Below, one piece after another: positions 57,190 through 64,000 of a stretch of 64,000 nt of DNA (within the stretch, counting starts at the first letter, position 1; each line of letters begins with the position of its first letter). The stretch lies in assembly GCF_014204755.1 (NCBI RefSeq), contig NZ_JACHLZ010000001.1, positions 1,674,001 to 1,738,000 of the forward strand. The letters run 5' to 3'. The position numbers and the translations under genes are program-made. A model generated the notes under the pieces. The model did not search any database. It was not told the origin of the DNA and saw only the letters and a list, made by a program, of their open reading frames with translations. The DNA is from Brachybacterium aquaticum. Its GTDB lineage: Bacteria; Actinomycetota; Actinomycetes; Actinomycetales; Dermabacteraceae.

Positions 57190-58694
57190 CGCTGCTCGTG
57201 CTCCTTGTGCTCCTCGGCGGCAGTGGGTGCGGGCGTCTGCGCGGAGGACCCGTCCTCGGCGTCGAGGGCGGCCCGGGCCGCGCTCTCCGCCGGGGTCCCG
57301 GCACGGCGTCGCAGGGTCCATCCTTCCACGTTCCGCTGCGAGACCGCGTTCACGCCCAGCGCGCCGGCGGGGACGTCCTTGCGGACGGTGGTCCCGGCGC
57401 CGGTCGCCGCGCCGTCGCCGATGGTGACGGGGGCGACGAGCACATTGTCCGAGCCGACGCGCACATGCTTGCCGATCGTGGTGCGGTGCTTGTTGACGCC
57501 GTCGTAGTTGGCCACGATCGTGCCGGCGCCGACGTTCGTGCCCTCGCCGATCTCGGCGTCGCCGATGTAGCTGAGGTGGGGCACCTTCGCGCCCTCGCCG
57601 ATCACGGCGTTCTTGGTCTCGACGAAGCCGCCGATCTTGCCCTTGGCCCCGAGGTCGGTGCCGGCGCGCAGGTAGGAGAAGGGGCCGACGGTCGCGCCCT
57701 CGCCGATCACGGCGAGCAGGGCGTGGGAGCGGACCACCTCGGCACCGGCGCCCACCTCGGTGTCGCGCAGGGTGGTGTCGGGGCCGATCGTCGCCTCGGC
57801 GCCGATGTCGGTGGCGCCGTGGAGCTGCACGCCGGGCAGGATGATCGCGTCCTGGCCGATCGTGACGTCGGCGTCGATCCAGGTGGTGGAGGGGTCGACG
57901 ATGGTGACGCCGGCGCGCATGTGGCGCTCGAGGATGCGGCGGTTCATCTCGGCGCCGAGCTGGGCGAGCTGTACGCGGTCGTTGACGCCCTCGACCATCA
58001 TCACGTCTTCGGTGACCACGGCGCGGACGGAGCGGCCGTCCTCGCGGGCGATCGCGAGCACGTCGGTGAGGTACATCTCGCCCTGCGCGTTGTCGGTCGT
58101 GATGCGGCCGAGCGCGTCGCGGAGCACCGCGAGGTCGAAGGCGTAGATGCCGGAGTTGATCTCGTCGATCGCGCGCTGCTCGTCGGTGGCGTCCTTGTGC
58201 TCGACGATGCCGAGCACCTCGGTGCCGTCCTCGCTGCGCAGGATGCGGCCGTAGCCGGTGGGGTCGGCGACGCGGGCGCTGAGCACGGTGACGGCGGCGC
58301 CCTCGGACTCGTGGGCGGCGACCAGCTCGCGCAGGGTCGCGGGATCCAGCAGCGGCACGTCGCCGTAGGTCACGAGCACGGTGCCCGCGGTGGCGGTGAC
58401 CTTCTCGAGACCGCACTGGACGGCGCGGCCGGTGCCGGGGATCTCGTCCTGGTCGGCGACGAGCACCTCGGAGGCGTGCTCGGCGAGGTGCTCGGCGACG
58501 CGGTCGCGCTCGTGGCGCAGCACCACGACGAGCTCACCGGGACCGGTGCCCTCGGCGGCGGTCAGCGCATGCACCAGGAGGGAGCGGCCCCCGAGCTGGT
58601 GGAGCACCTTCGGGGTAAAGGACTTCATGCGCGTCCCGGCGCCTGCGGCGAGGACGATGACGGCGGCGGGTGCGGTGGTCTCGGCTGTGGCCAC
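57186..58694 (-). CDS. glmU: Bifunctional UDP-GlcNAc pyrophosphorylase / glucosamine-1-phosphate acetyltransferase
   Basis: This 502-residue enzyme catalyses the last two steps to UDP-GlcNAc, the precursor of peptidoglycan. The N-terminal uridylyltransferase has VLAAGAGTRMKS near 15-26 and VTYGDVPLL. The left-handed beta-helix acetyltransferase is seen as hexapeptide repeats from about 265, with GTIVANYDGVNKHRTTIG containing the CoA-site residues. The last 30 residues are variable. The GTG start has AGGAGC upstream. Translation is coupled to prsA. Confidence 0.97.
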   Translation of the reverse strand: MATAETTAPAAVIVLAAGAGTRMKSFTPKVLHQLGGRSLLVHALTAAEGTGPGELVVVLRHERDRVAEHLAEHASEVLVADQDEIPGTGRAVQCGLEKVTATAGTVLVTYGDVPLLDPATLRELVAAHESEGAAVTVLSARVADPTGYGRILRSEDGTEVLGIVEHKDATDEQRAIDEINSGIYAFDLAVLRDALGRITTDNAQGEMYLTDVLAIAREDGRSVRAVVTEDVMMVEGVNDRVQLAQLGAEMNRRILERHMRAGVTIVDPSTTWIDADVTIGQDAIILPGVQLHGATDIGAEATIGPDTTLRDTEVGAGAEVVRSHALLAVIGEGATVGPFSYLRAGTDLGAKGKIGGFVETKNAVIGEGAKVPHLSYIGDAEIGEGTNVGAGTIVANYDGVNKHRTTIGKHVRVGSDNVLVAPVTIGDGAATGAGTTVRKDVPAGALGVNAVSQRNVEGWTLRRRAGTPAESAARAALDAEDGSSAQTPAPTAAEEHKEHEQR

Positions 58695-58768
58695 GTCGGC
58701 AGCTCCTAGAGATCGAGGGTGGGATCGACGGGTGGGTCCGGCGCACCGTCCCCTCGGGACGGCGGGCG

Positions 58769-58840
58769 TTCCGCCATCAGGACTCGAACCTGAAACTTCA
58801 GAACCAAAATCTGAGGTGTTGCCGATTACACCATGGCGGA
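58769..58840 (-). tRNA. tRNA-Gln (TTG)
   Basis: A 72-nt cloverleaf with acceptor TCCGCCA/TGGCGGA, anticodon stem TCAGA/TCTGA and loop TTTTGGT, giving anticodon TTG. CCA is not encoded. It lies just upstream of glmU, as in other Actinobacteria. Confidence 0.96.
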
Positions 58841-59064
58841 CCGCGTCCCTCCCGGCGCTTCGGCAGCCCTCGGTCGGAGAGCACTCCGCCGGGGCGCACC
58901 GCAGGCAGGGAGCGCCGGAGGGCAGGGGCCGACCGGCGCGGGCGCGGCCCGATCCTATCGCCCGGCGACCGCGCCACGGGGCCCGACGGGGCCGGTGGGA
59001 CGCATGTGACGTGCACGCGGTGACGTGCACGGGGCGCGCACGCGAGCTGTGGCAGGATCGCCGC

Positions 59065-59751
59065 ATGGCGGAGAACGGGGCCCCTCGCGGCCGGTCGACC
59101 CGGATGACGGGCAAGGAGCGGCGCGAACAGCTGGTCGCCGTCGGCCGACGGCTCTTCGCGGAGAAGGGCTTCGACATGACCACGGTCGAGGAGATTGCCG
59201 CCCGCGCCAAGGTCTCCAAGCCCATCGTCTACGAGCACTTCGGCGGCAAGGAGGGGTTGTACGCCGTGGTCGTGGACCGCGAGGTCTCGACGCTGCTCTC
59301 CGATCTGGAGACCTCGCTGTTCGATCAGCGCGCCCATCCGCGGGTGCTCATGGAGCGGGCCGCGCTCGCCTTCCTCTCCTACATCGACGAGAACGAGGAC
59401 GGTTTCCGGATCCTCGTGCGCGACTCCCCCGTCAGCCACTCGGTCGGCACCTTCTCCTCCCTGCTCACCGACGTCGCCCAACGGGTCGAGGAGATTCTCG
59501 CCGCCCAGCTGCGCCTGCACTCCTATCCTCCGAAGGACGCGGCGCTGTACGCGCAGATGCTGGTGGGGATGGTCGCCTACACCGGGCAGTGGTGGCTGGA
59601 GACCCGCAAGCCGTCCAAGGAGATCGTCGCCGCGCGGATGGTGAACCTCTCCTGGTACGGGCTGAGCGCGCTGCAGAAGAAGCCGGAGCTCGGCGCAAAG
59701 CGCGAAGGGACGGGCGGCAAGCGCGAGGAGCCCGGCGAGTCCCGGGGCTGA
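59065..59751 (+). CDS. TetR-family transcriptional regulator
   Basis: This 228-residue protein has the helix-turn-helix domain at about 17-63: REQLVAVGRRLFAEKGFDMTT then VEEIAARAKVSKPIVYEHFGGKEGLYAVV. The remainder is a helical ligand domain ending in a Lys/Gly/Glu-rich tail. A TetR gene in this place between glmU and mfd also occurs in mycobacteria (Rv1019). The ligand and targets are unknown. The ATG comes 6 nt after CAGGAT without a ribosome binding site, so leaderless is possible; an internal ATG at codon 14 is an alternative. Confidence 0.9.
   Translation: MAENGAPRGRSTRMTGKERREQLVAVGRRLFAEKGFDMTTVEEIAARAKVSKPIVYEHFGGKEGLYAVVVDREVSTLLSDLETSLFDQRAHPRVLMERAALAFLSYIDENEDGFRILVRDSPVSHSVGTFSSLLTDVAQRVEEILAAQLRLHSYPPKDAALYAQMLVGMVAYTGQWWLETRKPSKEIVAARMVNLSWYGLSALQKKPELGAKREGTGGKREEPGESRG
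59139..59150. repeat. CGTCGGCCGACG palindrome inside the TetR gene
   Basis: A perfect 12-bp copy of the dispersed palindrome core, here encoding VGRR in the helix-turn-helix domain of the TetR regulator. Confidence 0.6.
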
Positions 59752-59786
59752 GCGCCCCGTCGGACGCGAGAACCTAGACTCGCCTC

Positions 59787-60332
59787 ATGCCCACGACCCC
59801 TGCCGCACCCGACGGCGCCCTCGCGCCGCCCCACGACGAGGTCGACCGCATCGTCGAGGGCTGGGCCCGCGCCCGCGAGGATCTCGACGTCGCACCGCTC
59901 GCGGTGTTCTCCCGCATCTCCCGCCTGTCCCGCTTCCTCGAGACGGCGCGGCGCGAGGCGTTCTCCGACGCGGGGCTCGAGGGCTGGGAGTTCGACATGC
60001 TCTCGGCCCTGCGCCGCAGCGCCGAGGACGCCCTCTCCCCCGGCGCGCTCATGCGCGAGACCCTCGTGACCAGCGGCACCATGACCACTCGGATCGACAA
60101 GCTCGTCGCCCGCGGGCTGGTCTCGAAGAACCGCAGCCCGCACGACGGCCGGTCGGTCGAGGTGCGGCTGCGGCCCGACGGCGTCGCGCGGGTCGACGCG
60201 GCGATGGAGCGGCTCCTGACCGCGGAGCGCGAGCTTCTCGCCCCGCTCGGGGACACGGACCGCTCCGAGCTCGCCGGCATGCTGCGCGCGCTGCTGCTCA
60301 CGTTCGAGACCTCGGACCCCCTCGCGCGCTGA
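59787..60332 (+). CDS. MarR-family transcriptional regulator
   Basis: This 181-residue protein has a winged helix-turn-helix at about 65-135: GWEFDMLSALRRS, LMRETLVTSGTMTTRIDKLVARGLV, then the wing KNRSPHDGRSVEVRLRPDG. The ATG is 6 nt after TAGACT and lacks a ribosome binding site, so the mRNA is probably leaderless. It precedes the Uup-like gene by 83 nt in the same direction and may share its transcript. The ligand is unknown. Confidence 0.9.
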   Translation: MPTTPAAPDGALAPPHDEVDRIVEGWARAREDLDVAPLAVFSRISRLSRFLETARREAFSDAGLEGWEFDMLSALRRSAEDALSPGALMRETLVTSGTMTTRIDKLVARGLVSKNRSPHDGRSVEVRLRPDGVARVDAAMERLLTAERELLAPLGDTDRSELAGMLRALLLTFETSDPLAR

Positions 60333-60415
60333 CCAACCCCTCGCGCGCTCACCACCCCTGATGCGCTGACCGCTCGCGCCACCCTGACACACCCACCCTT
60401 CGAGGACACCACCGC

Positions 60416-62218
60416 ATGGCCCATCTGCTCGGCACCCAGTCCCTCCACGTCGCACTGCCTGATCGCGTGCTGCTCGACGACATCACCGTCGGCATCGACG
60501 AGGGCGATCGCATCGGCGTGGTGGGTCGCAACGGAGACGGCAAGTCGACGCTGCTGCGCCTGCTCGCCCGCACCCAGGAGCCCGACGACGGCCGGGTCAC
60601 CGTGCGCGGCGGGGTGCGCGTCGGCGTGCTCTCCCAGCAGGACGAGGCGACCGTCGGGGCGACGGTGCGCCAGCGGGTGGTCGGCGACCGGCCCGAGTAC
60701 GAGTGGGCGTCCGACGCGCGCATCCGCGACGTGCTCGCCGGGCTGCTCGGCGGCATCGATCTCGAGGCGCCGCTCACCGACCTCTCCGGCGGTCAGCTGC
60801 GCCGCGTCCACCTCGCCGAGCTCCTGGTGGGCGACTGGGACGTGCTGCTGCTGGACGAGCCGACCAACCATCTGGACGTCGAGGGCATCGCATGGCTGGC
60901 CGAGCATCTGCGCCGGCGGTGGAGCGCGAAGGACGGCGGGCTCGTGGTCATCACGCACGACCGCTGGTTCCTCGACGCCGTCTGCACCCGGATGTGGGAG
61001 GTGCACGACGGGATCGTCGAGCCCTTCGAGGGCGGGTACGCGGCCTACGTGCTCCAGCGCGTGGAGCGCGACCGGCAGGCCGCGGCGATCGAGTCGAAGC
61101 GGCAGAACCTCATGCGCAAGGAGCTCGCGTGGCTGCGGCGCGGTGCCCCGGCCCGCACCTCGAAGCCGAAGTTCCGCATCGACGCCGCGAACGAGCTGAT
61201 CGCGGGCGAGCCGCCGGTGCGCGACACGGTCGCGCTGACTCAGCTGGCGACCTCGCGCCTGGGCCGCGACGTGATCGACCTGCTCGACGTCGACGCCGGC
61301 TACGGCGAGACGACGGTGCTGCACGACGTGACGCTGCACATCGGTCCGGCCGACCGCATCGGCGTGCTCGGCCCGAACGGCGCCGGCAAGTCGACGCTGC
61401 TGGCGCTGATCACCGGGGACCTCGAGCCGCAGACCGGCCGGGTCAAGCGCGGCAAGACGGTGACGGTGCGGCAGGTCTCGCAGCGGCTCGAGGGTCTGCA
61501 GGACCATCTGCGCACGCGGGTGAGCGACCTGGTGGGCCGGTACCGCAGCTCGTATGCGGCAGGGAAGGACGAGGTCTCCCCCGGTCAGCTGCTTGAGCGG
61601 CTGGGCTTCACCGCCGCGCACCAGAAGGTGCAGGTCGGGGCGCTGTCCGGTGGTCAGCAGCGCCGACTGGACCTGCTGCTGACGCTCCTGGAGGAGCCGA
61701 ACGTGCTGGTCCTGGACGAGCCGACGAACGACATGGACACCGACATGCTCGCGGCGATGGAGGACCTGCTGGACACCTGGCCCGGGCCGCTGATCGTCGT
61801 CTCCCACGACCGGTACCTGCTCGAGCGCGTCACGGATCAGCAGTACGCGGTGCTCGACGGGAAGGTGCGGCACGTGCCGGGGGGCGTGGAGCAGTACCTC
61901 GACCTGCGCGCGGCGAGCGAGGCCGCGGCGGGTGCGTCGGGTGGCTCGGGCGGCGGGTCCGGGACGGGTGGGGCGTCCGACGGGGCCCCCTCGCTGACCG
62001 GCGCGGAGGCGCATGCGGCGCAGAAGGAGCTCGGCGCGGTGGAGCGTCGGATGCAGAAGCTCGCGAGGACCACGGAGAAGCTGCACGCCAAGCTCGCGGA
62101 CCACGATCAGACGGACTATCAGGGCCTGCAGGAGATCACCGCGGAGCTGCGCGAGGTCGAGCAGGAGAACGAGGAGCTCGAGGAGCGCTGGCTGGAGCTG
62201 TCCGAGCAGCTGGGGTGA
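60416..62218 (+). CDS. Uup-like ABC-F family ATPase
   Basis: This 600-residue soluble protein has two ABC domains and no membrane segments. The first has VGRNGDGKST near 38, LSGGQLRRVHLAELL and LLLDEPTNHLDVEG. The second has GPNGAGKST near 320, LSGGQQRRLDLLLTLL and LVLDEPTNDMDTD. A Gly/Ser linker (about 505-525) leads to a C-terminal coiled coil at about 530-600, as in Uup. ABC-F proteins act on the ribosome; some give antibiotic resistance. The second-domain DEPTNDMD resembles Uup rather than EttA. The start follows a short run without a strong ribosome binding site. Confidence 0.9.
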   Translation: MAHLLGTQSLHVALPDRVLLDDITVGIDEGDRIGVVGRNGDGKSTLLRLLARTQEPDDGRVTVRGGVRVGVLSQQDEATVGATVRQRVVGDRPEYEWASDARIRDVLAGLLGGIDLEAPLTDLSGGQLRRVHLAELLVGDWDVLLLDEPTNHLDVEGIAWLAEHLRRRWSAKDGGLVVITHDRWFLDAVCTRMWEVHDGIVEPFEGGYAAYVLQRVERDRQAAAIESKRQNLMRKELAWLRRGAPARTSKPKFRIDAANELIAGEPPVRDTVALTQLATSRLGRDVIDLLDVDAGYGETTVLHDVTLHIGPADRIGVLGPNGAGKSTLLALITGDLEPQTGRVKRGKTVTVRQVSQRLEGLQDHLRTRVSDLVGRYRSSYAAGKDEVSPGQLLERLGFTAAHQKVQVGALSGGQQRRLDLLLTLLEEPNVLVLDEPTNDMDTDMLAAMEDLLDTWPGPLIVVSHDRYLLERVTDQQYAVLDGKVRHVPGGVEQYLDLRAASEAAAGASGGSGGGSGTGGASDGAPSLTGAEAHAAQKELGAVERRMQKLARTTEKLHAKLADHDQTDYQGLQEITAELREVEQENEELEERWLELSEQLG

Positions 62219-62327
62219 GGCTGTGCGGGTGAGGTGACGGCTGTGCGGACGGGATGAAGCGCGGCCAGGATGAGGTCGTGTCGGTGGCGTGAAACTGTGC
62301 GACCTCGGGCGACTTGCATCCCGCCCG

Positions 62328-63968
62328 TCACTGTCGGGGGTGATGTCCCAGGCAGTAGACGTCGACGCGGTCCTGCGGGCGGATGATCCTCGCGGGGAGC
62401 GGGACGTCGGGCAGGCGCAGCTGCAGGTTCTCGAGAGCGCGGAGGAGAGAGGAGTTCTGCTCCGGCGCACTCGGCCCCGGCGAGAGCTCGCCGCGCTGTC
62501 GGCGCTCCCTCTCGAGCTGGCGGGTGTACGTGCCGACCGGGTCGAAGTTGATGCCCCGCCGGCTGGCCGACTGCCCGTAGCGGCTGGTCCAGCGGACGGT
62601 GCGGCGCACTCCGTCCTCGCCGAGTACCACCTCGACCTTCTCGCCGGCGCTCTCCTTCTGGTTGTCGGCGGCGCAGAGCCCGTTGCCGTTCTCGAGGGAG
62701 GTCTCCCCGCCTTCGGACCAGGGCACGATGTGGTCCATCTGCCGGATCGAGCCGTCGCAGTGCGGTGCCCGACAGGTCTGGTGGGCAAGGGTGAGGAAGC
62801 GGGTGAGCGAGGTGGGGAATGCTCTGGATCTGGATTCGAGGGCGACGAGCTGGCCGTCGTCGGGATCGGTGTAGAGGCGCCGCATCGTCAGGGAGAGCTC
62901 CGTGTCCTCCTCCGCCTTAGCGACGCGCAGCATCTCCTCGCGAACGTGCTCATATGGGACGGAGCCGAAGCCCTCGATGCTCGCGGCGTCGGCGTGTGCG
63001 GGGACGAAAAGCGAGCGGTCGGTGATGACGACGCAGACCTCGAGAGCGCTCGGATCGACGCCGTCACCGCGGCCGATCAGGGCGTCGGTGAACAGGTCGG
63101 CCATGATCTGCTGATGCCCGCGCCGGTCCCCGTGCGCTCGCGCGCCCTCCGCGGCGACCGAGAGTCCCTTGCGGATCCGGGCGCCGTCGATGGCGGGGAT
63201 GAGTGCGGTGACGGTCGCCATGCCGTGGTCGGCGCGGCGGATCGTCACGTGGCGCTCCTTCTTCGCCTCCCGATGGCGGTCCGCCGCCCCCGCCGGGTCC
63301 AGCGAGTGCAGTGCCTTCGCCACGTGGTCGCCGATCTCCCCGGTGCCGCAGTCCTTCAGGTCCGAGAGCTGGGCGGTGAGGAGCTCGTCGACCTGCTCGC
63401 GGACCTCCGGCGTCACGGGACCCATGGACGACCCGATCTTGTGGACGGACTGGGCGCGCAGCGCGTTCCCGGCAAGGGCGGTGAGCATTCCCGGCATGCT
63501 CTGGACGAGACGGCGGGAGGTGGCCATGCTCCGTCCGGCCACCGAGCGCGATTGCTTCAGGACGCGGGAGGCTTCGGAGCGTGCGACGTTCGTGGCCTGC
63601 CGGGCGTTCTCGTCGCGGCGGAGGCAGTCGTCCTTGACCGCCTGCTCGAGGCGGACGATGGCGCGCACGCGGACTGCCTCGAGCGCCGCTTCGATGTCCA
63701 CGATCCCGGCAAGCAGGGCGATGGACTCCTCGGCGGAGAGCCGGTCGAGGACTGTCGAGCCGCGGGCGCCGAGCTCGGCGAGGATCTCCCGGGCATCGCG
63801 CAGATCGACGTCGCCGATGGTGAGACTCCCGCCGTCGGCCGTGATCGGGAGGGACATCGGCGGGGCGGAGAGTTCTGCGGCGAGCTCGGCGGAGCGGGCA
63901 TCGCGCTCCTCCGGAAGACCGGTTCCGGCCTCCTCGGGGAATTCGCGATCCTGCGGCTCCTGTGTCAT
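62328..63968 (-). CDS. DUF222 / HNH endonuclease domain protein
   Basis: This 546-residue protein has a DUF222 region over about 60-370, then an HNH nuclease domain near 405-445: CRAPHCDGSIRQMDHIVPWSEGG followed by NGNGLCAADNQKES, with DH, N and metal-binding Cys residues intact. Such DUF222-HNH proteins are common in multiple copies in Actinobacteria. Some have been called 13E12 repeat proteins, and their role is not established. It stands alone, convergent with the Uup-like gene, with no terminator visible in the 109-nt gap. Confidence 0.92.
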   Translation of the reverse strand: MTQEPQDREFPEEAGTGLPEERDARSAELAAELSAPPMSLPITADGGSLTIGDVDLRDAREILAELGARGSTVLDRLSAEESIALLAGIVDIEAALEAVRVRAIVRLEQAVKDDCLRRDENARQATNVARSEASRVLKQSRSVAGRSMATSRRLVQSMPGMLTALAGNALRAQSVHKIGSSMGPVTPEVREQVDELLTAQLSDLKDCGTGEIGDHVAKALHSLDPAGAADRHREAKKERHVTIRRADHGMATVTALIPAIDGARIRKGLSVAAEGARAHGDRRGHQQIMADLFTDALIGRGDGVDPSALEVCVVITDRSLFVPAHADAASIEGFGSVPYEHVREEMLRVAKAEEDTELSLTMRRLYTDPDDGQLVALESRSRAFPTSLTRFLTLAHQTCRAPHCDGSIRQMDHIVPWSEGGETSLENGNGLCAADNQKESAGEKVEVVLGEDGVRRTVRWTSRYGQSASRRGINFDPVGTYTRQLERERRQRGELSPGPSAPEQNSSLLRALENLQLRLPDVPLPARIIRPQDRVDVYCLGHHPRQ

Positions 63969-64000
63969 GCGTCAATTTTCGCACAGCGGTTCGAGGAGCG

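Overview
The window is a high-GC actinobacterial chromosome segment with dense genes, frequent ATGA or GTGA start/stop overlaps, and many GTG starts. Gene content and order (SteA/SteB, DUF3000, DUF501, a 16S-23S spacer without tRNA genes) point to Micrococcales. I infer a Brachybacterium-like Dermabacteraceae member, without a database search. Three stretches follow gene orders known from Mycobacterium tuberculosis: the zapE/RibD-like/msrB/DUF3000/RNase D region (Rv2670c-Rv2681), the TPR/HAD/tlyA/nadK/recN/steA/steB/pyrG/NUDIX region (Rv1691-Rv1700), and the pth/rplY/prsA/glmU/TetR/mfd/mazG/eno/DivIC/DUF501/ppx region (Rv1014c-Rv1026).

Layout. 1-1119: an exported GH32 fructan hydrolase, cut by the window edge, with an operator-like palindrome upstream. 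1328-2400: two divergent tRNA arrays (four minus, two plus). About 2511-3980: a full-length IS110-family element whose noncoding left end probably encodes a bridge RNA. 4056-11014: glgX-treY-treZ, which turns glycogen-type glucan into trehalose. 11016-16983: zapE, a RibD-like reductase, a membrane-anchored alpha/beta hydrolase, msrB, DUF3000 and RNase D. 17005-32224: about 15 kb of twelve minus-strand genes, nearly all overlapping or spaced by under 20 nt. It runs from a TPR protein through HAD phosphatase, tlyA, nadK, recN, steA, steB, a MraY-like transferase, murJ and a glycosyltransferase to pyrG and a NUDIX hydrolase.

32565-38177: one complete minus-strand rRNA operon (16S-23S-5S) with a clear promoter, processing stems and a strong terminator. 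38265-46101: menG, serC, an AzgA-type purine permease coupled to a MarR regulator, nagB, a type II NADH dehydrogenase and ppx. 46098-58694: DUF501, DivIC, eno, mazG, mfd, pth, rplY, DoxX, prsA and glmU. 58769-63968: tRNA-Gln, TetR and MarR regulators, a Uup-like ABC-F ATPase and a DUF222/HNH nuclease.

Most of the window is core housekeeping. I see no CRISPR array, prophage or defence island. The points most worth following are: the steA/steB operon carrying a MraY-like enzyme, MurJ and a glycosyltransferase; the bridge-RNA signature and translation-blocking hairpin of the IS110 element; recurrent leaderless promoters, two of which share bases with the upstream stop codon; a dispersed CCCGTCGG-type palindrome found in spacers and in protein linkers; and an arginine/aspartate-rich TPR protein beside the rRNA operon.
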